Assembly: GCF_016654015.1 (NCBI RefSeq)
Contig: NZ_JAEPWM010000006.1
Span: 226,767-290,766 of the forward strand
Direction of reading: 5' to 3'
Source of the DNA: Ramlibacter ginsenosidimutans
Lineage (GTDB): Bacteria > Pseudomonadota > Gammaproteobacteria > Burkholderiales > Burkholderiaceae_C
DNA length: 64,000 bases
Shown: piece by piece, positions 35,836-44,384 of the stretch
Layout: each line of letters starts with the position of its first letter
Position numbering within the stretch: position 1 is the stretch's first letter
Notes under the pieces: model-generated
The model's database searches: none
What the model was told of the DNA's origin: nothing
What the model saw: only the letters and a program-made list of their open reading frames with translations
Translations under genes and position numbers: made by a program

Positions 35836-36927
35836 TCAGATGCTCGCGATGCGCTGCCACAGATCGCTGCCCGGCGCAGCGCACACCTGGTCGCCGAGCC
35901 ATCGGTTCCAGAACGACTCGGCACCGAAATCGTCGCGCCAGGCCCAGAGGCGGCGCGTGTACTGGTGCAGTGAGTGTTCCTGCGTGAAGCCGATCGCGCC
36001 GTGCACCTGGTGCACCAGCGCGCTCACCTTGCCGGCGGCCTCGCCGCTGCGCGACTTGGCTGCCGCAATGCAGAAGAGCATGTCTTCGTCGCACTCCGGC
36101 TGCCAGTGCGCGAGCGCCAGGCCCGTGGCGGTCACGGCGGCCGCAGTTTCCGCGGCCGCCTCGACCAGCATGTCCTGCACCGGCGCGAAGCGGGCAATGG
36201 CCTTGCCGAACTGCGCGCGTTCGCCCGCGTACTGCAGGCCCAGCTCCAGCGAGCGCTGCATGGCGCCGACCATCTGCACGCTGCGCAGCAGCGCGCCGTG
36301 CGCATGCAGGGCGAGCGGGTGGCCAGCCCGCCACCGGCGGCGGCGCTCCGCGGGCACCGCGACGCGCTCCAGGCGGAAGGCGTGTTGCGCTTCGAGCGCC
36401 GGTCCGGCACAGCGCTCGCCCGCGAGCGCCTTCAGGTCCAGCAGCACGAGGAAATCCTCGCCCACTTCCGATCGCGCGTGCACCAGCAGGCTGCCGTCGA
36501 CGTCGCCGAACACGACGGGATCCACGACGCCGCTGACGGCCAGGCCACCGTGGCCTTCCTGCAGCGGCAATGGCTCGCCTGCTGCCTGCGATCCCAGCAG
36601 GACGGGCCTGTCGCCGGCGAGCTCGAGGTCGCCGCCGGCGACGCTCCAGAGCGCCTTGGCGACCATCGTGTCACCCAGCGGCAGCGGCAACCCGCGATAA
36701 CCGGAGAGCCGCACGATGCCGAAGGCATCGGTCGCGGCCAGCCCCACGCCGCCTTGCTCCTCGGGCACCAGGGCGAGCGACAGCGCCGAGCTCTCCACGG
36801 AGTCCCAGAGCGGCTGCTGCCACCGGCCCGCGCTCGCGGCGTGCACTGCTTCTCCGGTGAGGAGGTCGCGGAACTGGCGGTCCGCCTGTTCCGAAATGAT
36901 GGAGGAAAAGCCGTCGTCCATGTTCAT
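35836..36927 (-). CDS. Acyl-CoA dehydrogenase-family protein (degenerate partner subunit)
   Basis: The 363-residue protein has the acyl-CoA dehydrogenase fold but low conservation: the middle domain lacks the usual MTEP/xxSD motif, while the C-terminal helices (LQYAGERAQFGKAIARFAPVQDMLVEAAAE, then ALVHQVHGAIGFTQEHSLHQYTRRL) are typical. ATG 36927 overlaps the stop of the other dehydrogenase (ATGA). Adjacent unequal dehydrogenases of this kind form alpha2beta2 enzymes in steroid and cholate degradation (FadE pairs). That arrangement is likely here but unproven. Confidence 0.85.
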   Translation of the reverse strand: MNMDDGFSSIISEQADRQFRDLLTGEAVHAASAGRWQQPLWDSVESSALSLALVPEEQGGVGLAATDAFGIVRLSGYRGLPLPLGDTMVAKALWSVAGGDLELAGDRPVLLGSQAAGEPLPLQEGHGGLAVSGVVDPVVFGDVDGSLLVHARSEVGEDFLVLLDLKALAGERCAGPALEAQHAFRLERVAVPAERRRRWRAGHPLALHAHGALLRSVQMVGAMQRSLELGLQYAGERAQFGKAIARFAPVQDMLVEAAAETAAAVTATGLALAHWQPECDEDMLFCIAAAKSRSGEAAGKVSALVHQVHGAIGFTQEHSLHQYTRRLWAWRDDFGAESFWNRWLGDQVCAAPGSDLWQRIASI

Positions 36928-38075
36928 CTCAGTCCCAGTCCGCGGGCGATCACGCCGCGCAGGATCTCGCGGGTGCCGCCTCGCAAGGTGAAGCTCGGCG
37001 CGGTCAGCGTGACCTGCCGCAGCGCCTCGTCGAAACGCGTCGCCGCGGCGTCGCCGCTGCCGCCAGCCCGCTCGACCAGCAGCCGCGCGATCTCCGGGAT
37101 CTCCCGCTCGAAGCCGGTGCCGGCGTGCTTCACGAGCGCGGCCTCGACCTGCGGATTGGCGCCGCGATCGAGCATGCCCGCGATCACCGTCGACATCCGG
37201 CGCAGCGCCATCGCGTGCGCCACCAGCCGGCCGACCTGCACCGACTGGTGGCGGTCCGGCTGCGGGCCGATGCGATCGACCAGCGCGGCAAGGAGCTGCC
37301 AGGCGCTGAGGTAGCGGTCCGGGCCGCTGCGTTCGTAGGCGAGTTCCGCCGTGACCATGGCCCAGCCCGAACCGGGTTCGCCCACCAGCATGTCGTCGGG
37401 AACGAAGTAGTCCTCGAAGTGAACCTCGTTGAATTCGTGGTGGCCGGACAGGTCGAGGATGGGCCGCACCGTGATGCCGCGGACGTTCGTCGGCGTGATC
37501 ATCTGCGTCAGGCCTTCGTGCTTGCGCTCGCCGGCGGGCGCGGTGCGCACCAGCGTGATCAGGTAGTCGACCTGGTGCGCATTGGTGGTCCACACCTTGG
37601 TGCCGTTGATGACCCAGCCGCCGTCGACCTTGTCGGCGCGCGTGCGCACGGCGGCGAGGTCGGAGCCGGAGTCGGGCTCGCTCATGCCGATGCCGAAGGC
37701 GCACTCCCCGCGGGCAATGCGCGGGAGGATCTCGCGCCGGGCGCGCTCCGAGCCGTGCTTCAGGATCTGCGGGCCGGACTGGCGGTCCGCGATCCAGTGC
37801 GCTCCGCACGGCGCGCCGGCCGCAAGCATTTCCTCGACGACGACATAGCGTTCGAGCGCCGAGGCTTCCTGGCCGCCGTACTCGCGCGGCCAGGTCATGC
37901 CGATGAAGCCGGCGGCGCCCGCGCGCCGGCTGAACTCCCGGTCGAAGGTGGTCCAGGTGACCTGCCACGGCTTGAAGGACCCGCGGGCCAGTTCCGACGC
38001 GAGGAACTCGCGCACGCGCCGTCGCGTGGGCTCGTAGACCGAGAGGTCGGCCGGTTGGCCATTGAAATCGATCAT
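36924..38075 (-). CDS. Acyl-CoA dehydrogenase (main subunit of a probable pair)
   Basis: The 383-residue flavoprotein carries GIGMSEPDSGSDLAAVRTRA (flavin/substrate loop), WVINGTKVWTTNAHQVDY and a C-terminal FTLRGGTREILRGVIARGLGL. It resembles FadE subunits that act on bulky or branched acyl-CoA. It is translationally coupled to the smaller dehydrogenase-like gene and follows the enoyl-CoA hydratase gene by 8 bases. Confidence 0.9.
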   Translation of the reverse strand: MIDFNGQPADLSVYEPTRRRVREFLASELARGSFKPWQVTWTTFDREFSRRAGAAGFIGMTWPREYGGQEASALERYVVVEEMLAAGAPCGAHWIADRQSGPQILKHGSERARREILPRIARGECAFGIGMSEPDSGSDLAAVRTRADKVDGGWVINGTKVWTTNAHQVDYLITLVRTAPAGERKHEGLTQMITPTNVRGITVRPILDLSGHHEFNEVHFEDYFVPDDMLVGEPGSGWAMVTAELAYERSGPDRYLSAWQLLAALVDRIGPQPDRHQSVQVGRLVAHAMALRRMSTVIAGMLDRGANPQVEAALVKHAGTGFEREIPEIARLLVERAGGSGDAAATRFDEALRQVTLTAPSFTLRGGTREILRGVIARGLGLR

Positions 38076-38083
38076 GGCTTTCC

Positions 38084-38887
38084 TTACCGGCCGGTGAATG
38101 CCGGCTTGCGCTTCTCGAGGAAGGCGAGCACGGCCTCGTCGTGGTCGGGGGTGTAGTGGGCCAGTGCCTGATAGGCGGCGGCCATCTCCAGCGAGGTCGC
38201 CAGCGACATGTGGTCGCTCTCGCGCAGCAGCCGCTTGGTGAGGCGCACGGTGCGCGCCGGGTTGGCGGCGATGCGGCCCGCCAGCGCCAGCGCCTGCGGC
38301 ATGAGCTCGTCGTGCGGCACCACCCGCGAGACCAGACCGAGTTCCAGCGCGCGGGCAGCGTCGAACGTGTCTCCGGTCAGCATCAACTCCATCGCCTTCG
38401 GCTGGCCGATGGTGCGCGCGAGCAGCCACGCGCCGCCGTCTCCCGGCACGATGCCCAGCTTGACGAAGCTGCTGGCGAAGCTCGCGCGCTCGGAGGCGAT
38501 GCGGATGTCGCACATGCACGTGAGGTCCATGCCGGCGCCGATCGCCGGGCCGTTGACGGCGGCAATCGTCGGCACGTCCAGTTCGTACAGCGCGAGCGGG
38601 ATCTGCTGGATTCCGTTGCGGTAGGCGTCGCGGATGTCCGCGGGCTGGCCGGCGGAGAAGCCCTTCTTGTCCCGCATGTTCTTCAGGTTGCCGCCGGCGG
38701 AGAAGGCGGAGCCCGCGCCGGTGAGCACCAGGGCCTTGACGCTGCGGTCGCGGCGGATGCGCGCGCACAGCTCCACGAACTCGAGCATCTGGTGCTCCTC
38801 GGTGAGCGCATTGCGCTCTTCCGGCCGGTTCATGGTCACCACCGCCACGCCTTCTGCCGTCTGGTCGTACAGAAGATATCCACTCAT
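38084..38887 (-). CDS. Enoyl-CoA hydratase/isomerase-family protein
   Basis: The 267-residue crotonase-fold enzyme has the oxyanion-hole motifs GSAFSAGGNLKNM and NGPAIGAGMDLTCMCDIRIA. Of the two usual catalytic glutamates, the second is kept (KAMELMLTG), while the first position reads SSFVKLG, so it may be an isomerase or a hydratase of unusual substrate. It is the first gene of the leftward operon (hydratase, dehydrogenase pair, CoA-transferase, LysR). Confidence 0.88.
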   Translation of the reverse strand: MSGYLLYDQTAEGVAVVTMNRPEERNALTEEHQMLEFVELCARIRRDRSVKALVLTGAGSAFSAGGNLKNMRDKKGFSAGQPADIRDAYRNGIQQIPLALYELDVPTIAAVNGPAIGAGMDLTCMCDIRIASERASFASSFVKLGIVPGDGGAWLLARTIGQPKAMELMLTGDTFDAARALELGLVSRVVPHDELMPQALALAGRIAANPARTVRLTKRLLRESDHMSLATSLEMAAAYQALAHYTPDHDEAVLAFLEKRKPAFTGR

Positions 38888-38942
38888 GCAAGCTCCTCGT
38901 CGTCGGATCGACAGGCAGTGTAGGGAGCCCCCGTGACGATGG

Positions 38943-39045
38943 AAAGCGACATTTCCGCATGGGCGCGCAGTCGCTTTTGGAATGACGGCCGGCCCGCGCG
39001 GCTTCGAAAAAACGACTATGCGCCGATGAATAAATATCGCTTTTG
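38943..39045 (+). promoter_or_regulatory. Repeated half-sites in the divergent acid-degradation promoter
   Basis: AAAGCGAC (38943-38950) and GTCGCTTT (38970-38977) form a perfect inverted repeat with a 19-base spacer. The sequence TCGCTTTTG occurs again in direct orientation at 39037-39045, next to the AT-rich ATGAATAAATATCG. The 235 bp region separates two divergent catabolic operons and lacks genes. A regulator bound here could control both arms. Confidence 0.45.
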
Positions 39046-39122
39046 TCCTTGCGGAAACGCCTTCAACATTCGCCCGCAGATCGAGAGAAGCTTTCCATGA
39101 ACCCGAACCGGATCCCCGACTG

Positions 39123-40292
39123 ATGGACTTCGCCATTCCCGACGACCTGCGCGAGCTGCAGGAACGCACGCGCCGCTTCGTCGCCGAGCAGATCCTGCCG
39201 CTGGAGCGCGAAGTGCCGCAAGGCGGGCACGGACCTTCGGCCGAGCTGCGCATGGAACTGGTGGCGCGTGGTCGCGCCGCCGGCCTGCTCACGCCGCACG
39301 CTTCGCGCGCGATGGGCGGCCTGGGCCTGAGCCACTTCGGCAAGGCGTTGGTCTTCGAGGAGGCCGGCTACTCCTGGCTGGGCCCGACCGCGCTCAACAT
39401 CCACGCGCCCGACGAGGGCAACATCCACCTGCTGGAAGAAGTCGCCACGCCCGCCCAGAGGGAGCGCTGGCTGAAGCCGCAGGTGGCCGGCCACACGCGC
39501 TCGTGCTTCGCGATGACGGAGCCGGAGGGCGCGGGTGCCGACCCATCGATGCTGCAAACCACCGCGGTGCGCGATGGCGACGAGTACGTCATCAACGGCC
39601 GCAAGTGGTTCATTACCGGGGCCGACGGCGCCGACTACGCGATCGTCATGGCGAAGATGGAAGACGGCTCCGCCACCATGTTCCTCACCGACATGGACCG
39701 TCCCGGCATCCGCCTGGAGCGGAACATGGATGCGATGGACAGCTGCTTCGCCGGCGGCCACGGCGTGCTCGTCTTCGAGAACCTGCGGGTCCCCGCCGCC
39801 GACGTACTGGGCGAGGTGGGGCAGGGCTTCCGCTACGCGCAGGTGCGCCTGGCACCCGCGCGCCTCACCCACTGCATGCGCTGGCTCGGGCAGGCGCGCC
39901 GCGCCCACGACGAGGCCCTCGCTTATGCGCGCCAGCGCGAAGCGTTCGGCAAGCCGCTGGCGGAGCACGAGGGCGTCGGCTTCATGCTGGCCGACAACGA
40001 CATCGACCTGCAGACGGCGCGCCTGCACATCTGGCATACGGCCTGGCTGCTGGATCGCGGCGAGCGCGGCGGCTTCGAATCGAGCCGCGCCAAGGTGGCG
40101 TGTTCCGAGGCGGAATGGCGCGTGGTGGACCGCTGCGTGCAGATCCTGGGCGGCCAGGGCGTCACGGCGGAAAAGCCTGTGATGCGCATCTTCATGGACA
40201 TGCGCGCCTTCCGCATCTACGACGGCCCGAGCGAGGTGCACCGCTGGAGCATGGCGCGCAAGCTGGTGCGCGGCGGCGGGGAGCGCGCGTGA
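39123..40292 (+). CDS. ACAD10/11-like acyl-CoA dehydrogenase
   Basis: The 389-residue flavoprotein has the hallmarks of the ACAD10/11 branch: NIHAPDEGNIHLLEE, SCFAMTEPEGAGADPS, YVINGRKWFITGA and the C-terminal RIYDGPSEVHRWSMARKL. Human ACAD10/11 and Pseudomonas LvaC act on 4-phosphoacyl-CoA, expelling phosphate, rather than simply desaturating. ATG 39123 is the first start. It is coupled by GTGA to the SDR gene, and a matching kinase follows, which strongly supports the same chemistry here (inference). Confidence 0.9.
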   Translation: MDFAIPDDLRELQERTRRFVAEQILPLEREVPQGGHGPSAELRMELVARGRAAGLLTPHASRAMGGLGLSHFGKALVFEEAGYSWLGPTALNIHAPDEGNIHLLEEVATPAQRERWLKPQVAGHTRSCFAMTEPEGAGADPSMLQTTAVRDGDEYVINGRKWFITGADGADYAIVMAKMEDGSATMFLTDMDRPGIRLERNMDAMDSCFAGGHGVLVFENLRVPAADVLGEVGQGFRYAQVRLAPARLTHCMRWLGQARRAHDEALAYARQREAFGKPLAEHEGVGFMLADNDIDLQTARLHIWHTAWLLDRGERGGFESSRAKVACSEAEWRVVDRCVQILGGQGVTAEKPVMRIFMDMRAFRIYDGPSEVHRWSMARKLVRGGGERA

Positions 40293-41059
40293 AGGGCATC
40301 GACAGCTTCCGCCTCGACGGCAAGGTCGCGCTGGTCACCGGAGCGTCCAGTGGCCTGGGCGCGCATTTCGCGCAGCTGCTCGCGTCCGTCGGCGCACGCG
40401 TCGTCGTCGCGGCCCGGCGCACGGAGCCCTTGCAGGCGCTGGTCGACGGCATCCGGACACAGGGCGGGCAGGCGCGCGCCGTCGCGCTGGACGTGACCCG
40501 GTCGGCGAGCGTGCGCGCGTGCCTCGACGAGGTTTGCGCGTGGGGAGCGCCGCAGGTGGTCGTGAACAACGCCGGCGTCACGGTCACGCGTTCGCTCCTG
40601 GAGCAGACGGAGGAGGACTTCGACCTCGTGCTGGACACCAACCTGAAGGGATGCTGGCTGGTGGCCACGGAAGCGGCGCGCCGGATGGTGCAGGCAGGCG
40701 AGGGCGGCGCCATCGTCAACGTGGCCTCGATCCTCGGCGAGCGCGTGGCCGGCGGCGTGGCGCCGTATGCCATCTCCAAGGCCGCGGTGGTGCAGGCCAC
40801 CAAGGCGATGGCGCTGGAGCTGGCGCGGCACCGCATCCGCGTGAACGCGCTTTTGCCCGGATACATCGTCACCGACCTGAACCGCGAATTCCTCGAAAGC
40901 GAGCCCGGGCAGAAGCTGCGCGCGCGCATCCCGAGCCGGCGCTTCGGCGAGCTGGAGGATCTCGACGGACCGCTGCTGCTGCTCGCGTCGGACGCCGGCA
41001 GCGCGATGTCTGGCGCGACCGTCGCCGTGGACGGCGCGCACCTGGTGAGTTCGCTGTGA
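40289..41059 (+). CDS. Short-chain dehydrogenase/reductase
   Basis: The 256-residue classical SDR has the cofactor motif TGASSGLG (residues 17-24), NNAG (93-96) and the catalytic Ser147, Tyr160 and Lys164 (YAISK). GTG 40289 overlaps the preceding stop and is itself coupled by GTGA to the kinase gene. In Pseudomonas putida, an SDR (LvaD) in the equivalent set reduces 4-oxoacyl-CoA to 4-hydroxyacyl-CoA; the same role is likely here. Confidence 0.9.
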   Translation: MKGIDSFRLDGKVALVTGASSGLGAHFAQLLASVGARVVVAARRTEPLQALVDGIRTQGGQARAVALDVTRSASVRACLDEVCAWGAPQVVVNNAGVTVTRSLLEQTEEDFDLVLDTNLKGCWLVATEAARRMVQAGEGGAIVNVASILGERVAGGVAPYAISKAAVVQATKAMALELARHRIRVNALLPGYIVTDLNREFLESEPGQKLRARIPSRRFGELEDLDGPLLLLASDAGSAMSGATVAVDGAHLVSSL

Positions 41060-42072
41060 CCGGCGGCCTGGACGTTCCCGCGCTGCGCGCCTGGTTGCGC
41101 GAGCACGATTTCGCCGGCGCAGCCGAACCGCGGATCGACGCGCTCGCGGGCGGCCAGTCGAACCCGACCTTCCGCATCCGCACCGACCGCGGCGACTTCG
41201 TACTGCGCAAGAAGCCGCCGGGCAAGCTGCTGCCGTCGGCGCATGCGATCGACCGCGAATACCGCGTGATGCACGCGCTGGCGGCCAGCGGCGTGCCCGT
41301 CCCGCGCATGCTGGCCTGGTGCGCGGACGAAGCCGTGACCGGCACGCCATTCTTCCTGATGGAATTCCTGGAGGGCCGCGTGCTCGCCGATCCCGCGTTG
41401 CCGCAGTGCCCGCGGGAGGAGCGTTCCGGAATCTACCGCGACATGAACCGCGTGATCGCCTGCCTGCATTCCCTGGACGCGGAGGCGCTGGGGCTGTCTT
41501 CGTTCGGCAAGCCGGGCAACTACGTGGCGCGCCAGGTGACGCGCTGGGTGGACCAGTGCGCACGCGCCACGGTTCCCTTGCCCGCCGGAATGCGGGAGCT
41601 GATGGCATGGCTGCCGGCGCACGTCCCTGCCGATGCGCGGACATGCCTCGTGCACGGCGACTACCGCATCGACAACCTGGTGTTCCATCCGAGCGAGCCG
41701 AGGGTCATCGGCGTCCTCGATTGGGAGCTGTCCACGCTCGGCGATCCGCTGGCCGACTTCTCCTACCATTGCATGGCGTGGCGGGTCGCGCCGCAGGTGT
41801 GGCGCGGCATGGCCGGCGCGGACCTCGCTGCGCTGGGCATTCCGGGCGAACGTGAGTACGTCGCCGCCTATGCGAAGGCGACGGGCCTCGCCATCGCGCA
41901 CTGGGATTTCTACATGGCGTACAACCTGTTCCGCATGGCGGCGATCCTGCACGGCATCGCGCAGCGCGCCGCCGACGGCACCGCGGCCGCGCACGACGCG
42001 GTGGAAGTCGGCGCCCGGGCGGCGCCCCTCGCAAACCTCGCCCTGGCCATCGTGCAACGCAACGAGGCCTGA
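41056..42072 (+). CDS. ACAD10/11-type phosphotransferase (putative 4-hydroxyacyl-CoA kinase)
   Basis: The 338-residue aminoglycoside-phosphotransferase-fold kinase has LRKKPPGKLLPSAHAIDREY (residues 50-69), the catalytic HGDYRIDN (His200-Asn207, base Asp202) and the metal motif LDWELSTLGDPLAD (Asp222). These are nearly the same words as in the kinase half of human ACAD10/11 and in LvaA, which phosphorylate 4-hydroxyacyl-CoA. It is not expected to give antibiotic resistance. GTG 41056 is coupled to the SDR gene. Confidence 0.9.
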   Translation: MTGGLDVPALRAWLREHDFAGAAEPRIDALAGGQSNPTFRIRTDRGDFVLRKKPPGKLLPSAHAIDREYRVMHALAASGVPVPRMLAWCADEAVTGTPFFLMEFLEGRVLADPALPQCPREERSGIYRDMNRVIACLHSLDAEALGLSSFGKPGNYVARQVTRWVDQCARATVPLPAGMRELMAWLPAHVPADARTCLVHGDYRIDNLVFHPSEPRVIGVLDWELSTLGDPLADFSYHCMAWRVAPQVWRGMAGADLAALGIPGEREYVAAYAKATGLAIAHWDFYMAYNLFRMAAILHGIAQRAADGTAAAHDAVEVGARAAPLANLALAIVQRNEA

Positions 42073-42098
42073 CCCTTCACGACACAACGGAGACAACG

Positions 42099-43073
42099 AT
42101 GCACTTTTCCTTCCCTTCCTTCCTGCGCGCGGGCCTCGCGGCCGGCGCCCTCGCGGCGGCAACGGTTGCCCATGCCGCCTGGCCCTCGGACGCGCCGATC
42201 ACGATCACGGTCGGTTTCGCCCCGGGCGGCGCCACCGACGTGATGGTTCGCACCCTCGCACCCTTCGTCGCCAAGCACCTCGGCGGCAACGCCAACCTGA
42301 TCATCCAGAACCGGCCCGGTGCCTCGGGCGAGGTCGCGATCAATACCGTCATGCGCGCCAAGCCCGACGGCTACTCGCTGGTGGTGGTGAACCTGCCCGG
42401 TTATTTCTTCGTGCCGATGTACCGCAAGTCGTCCTACACGATGCGGGACCTCACGCTGCTCGCGCGCGTGGTGAGCGATCCGACCATCATGGTCGTGCGC
42501 AAGGACAGCAAGATCACCGATCTCAAGCAGGTGCTCGCCGCCCTCAAGGCGAAGCCGAACTCGATCTCCGCAGGGCACAACGGGGTCGGCACGAACGGGC
42601 ACCTGGCCATGGCGCGGCTGGAAGGCGTGGCGGGCGTGAAATTCAACGGGATCCCCTACAACGGCACGGCTCAGCAGAAGGTCGCGCTGGGATCCAACAC
42701 CCTGGACATCGCTTTCCTGGCGGCATCGGAGATCCAGGATCCGGAGACCGAGGCGACGCCGGTCCGCCTGCTCGCGCAGTTCTCCAAGAACAAGGTGCAG
42801 CGCATCGCGAACGTTCCCACCACGTTCGAGCTGGGCCTGCCCGTCGAAATGACGGCCGAGCGCGGCCTGGCGGCGCCCAACGGCGTCCCCGCGCCCATCG
42901 TGGCGAGGCTGGAGAAGGCCATCCAGGAAGCCATGAAGGATCCTGAGTACATCAAGGCAGCTCCGAATGACGCGCCCTTCCTGTCCTTCCTGGGCGGCGC
43001 GGAATGGACGCGGCAGATCGACCAGGACCGCAAGGCGTACGAGGCGATCGCCCGGACCGTTTCGAAGGAGTGA
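42099..43073 (+). CDS. Bug/TctC-family periplasmic solute-binding protein
   Basis: The 324-residue protein has a signal peptide (residues about 1-26, ending TVAHAA), then ITITVGFAPGGATDVMVRTLAP and IIQNRPGASGEVAINTVM. It lies 26 bases after the kinase gene and ends the rightward operon ahead of a strong terminator. It probably captures the acid degraded by the locus; no permease genes accompany it. Confidence 0.92.
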   Translation: MHFSFPSFLRAGLAAGALAAATVAHAAWPSDAPITITVGFAPGGATDVMVRTLAPFVAKHLGGNANLIIQNRPGASGEVAINTVMRAKPDGYSLVVVNLPGYFFVPMYRKSSYTMRDLTLLARVVSDPTIMVVRKDSKITDLKQVLAALKAKPNSISAGHNGVGTNGHLAMARLEGVAGVKFNGIPYNGTAQQKVALGSNTLDIAFLAASEIQDPETEATPVRLLAQFSKNKVQRIANVPTTFELGLPVEMTAERGLAAPNGVPAPIVARLEKAIQEAMKDPEYIKAAPNDAPFLSFLGGAEWTRQIDQDRKAYEAIARTVSKE

Positions 43074-43109
43074 TGTTCCGCGCGGCCGCCTTCCATCCGA
43101 CGCCGTAGG

Positions 43110-43145
43110 GCAGGGCGGCGCATTGGCCGCCCTGCGCCACGTTTT
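43110..43145 (+). terminator. Intrinsic terminator of the rightward acid-degradation operon
   Basis: Perfect 10-base arms GCAGGGCGGC (43110-43119) and GCCGCCCTGC (43126-43135) enclose GCATTG and are followed by TTTT at 43142-43145. Confidence 0.8.
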
Positions 43146-43277
43146 CCTTCCGCTCGCGCGGCCTCGCCGAAGGGCTTCCGCAGCCTGAAACTGGACCGGT
43201 TCTTCGCCGGCCATCTGCTTCTTTTGCGCGACGCGCAGCGGCCCTAACCTTGCGGGATTGGATCGTTGGGAGCGTAA

Positions 43278-44384
43278 GTGAACCTCGAGGAACCGAAGGC
43301 GGAACTGGCCGGCGCCTTCGCCGTCGATGTGGACGGCTGGCGTGTGATGTGGTCCCCTCAAGCCAGGCGGATCCACGAATTCTCAGCCGATCGCGCGGTG
43401 AGCATCTGGGAAGCCCTGGACTTCATCGACCTGCAGGACCGGCCTCGCGTGTTCGACGCCGCGCTCCAGTGCTTCCGCCTGGGGGAGCCGCTCGACATCG
43501 TCGTGGGTCTCACGGCCAGTACGGGACGCCGCAAGCGCGTGCGGCTCACCGCCTTCCTGGCTTCTCAAGGTCCGGACGGCACGCCTTCGCTGAAAGGGAC
43601 CATCCAGGAACTCCCCGGTATCAGTCCGGGGTCCGGCGACTACGACGCCACGGCGCAGCGCCTGCTGTCCGCGCTGCTCGAGTGGGAGATCTTCGGGCGG
43701 GCGATTCCGCACGAACTGAAGGCTCCGCTCGGCATCGCGAACGGGTTCGCCGAAGCCCTGCACGATCGGGAGCGCGGCGCCCTGAGCGACACGGGGCGCT
43801 TGTACCTTTCGCGAGTGCTCAATGCGCAGCGCCAGCTGGGCGACCTGCTCGATGCCTTGCTGCAGTTCTCGCCTCTTGCCACGCGCCCCGTGCAACGCGA
43901 GACGGTGGACGTGTCGCAACTCGCATCCGAGGCCATCGCGTTGCTGCGGTCCCGCGATGCCGATCGCGAGGTGCACGTCGAAATCGAGCAGGGCCTGACG
44001 GTTGCAGGCGACCCCGAACTGCTGCGGCTGCTGCTCTCCAACCTGTTGGGCAACGCCTGGAAATTCACGCAGAGCCGCCCGGATGCCAGGATTTCCCTGC
44101 GCTGCCTGCACGGCGCGCAGGGTGCGGTGTACTGCGTGCAGGACAACGGCGCCGGTTTCGACATGCGCGATGCGACGCGCCTGTTCACGCCGTTCGAGCG
44201 CCTGCACGAACGCCACCACTTCGACGGCAGCGGCGTGGGCCTCGCCATCGTGCGCAGGGTCGTGGAACGCCATGGCGGCAGCGTCTGGGCCACTTCGTCC
44301 CCTGGCCACGGCGCCAGCTTCTTCTTCACGTTTGCCTCGCACAGCGAGCCTCTGGCCGTCGCGCAGGGACAGGCATACGCATGA
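43278..44384 (+). CDS. Soluble sensor histidine kinase with N-terminal PAS-like domain
   Basis: The 368-residue protein has a PAS-like N-terminal region (residues about 12-112), a dimerisation/phosphoacceptor helix with His145 (IPHELKAPLG), an N box (LLGNAWKFTQ), G1 (VQDNGAGFDM) and G2 (GSGVGLAIVRRVV). It has no membrane segment, so it senses inside the cell. GTG 43278 follows GGGAG. No response regulator gene adjoins; instead a 69-residue protein overlaps its stop by ATGA. Confidence 0.88.
   Translation: MNLEEPKAELAGAFAVDVDGWRVMWSPQARRIHEFSADRAVSIWEALDFIDLQDRPRVFDAALQCFRLGEPLDIVVGLTASTGRRKRVRLTAFLASQGPDGTPSLKGTIQELPGISPGSGDYDATAQRLLSALLEWEIFGRAIPHELKAPLGIANGFAEALHDRERGALSDTGRLYLSRVLNAQRQLGDLLDALLQFSPLATRPVQRETVDVSQLASEAIALLRSRDADREVHVEIEQGLTVAGDPELLRLLLSNLLGNAWKFTQSRPDARISLRCLHGAQGAVYCVQDNGAGFDMRDATRLFTPFERLHERHHFDGSGVGLAIVRRVVERHGGSVWATSSPGHGASFFFTFASHSEPLAVAQGQAYA

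Noticed and set aside
41056..42072. Aminoglycoside resistance phosphotransferase
   Set aside because: The fold is shared, but the specific motifs and gene neighbours match the ACAD10/11/LvaA acyl-CoA kinase branch.
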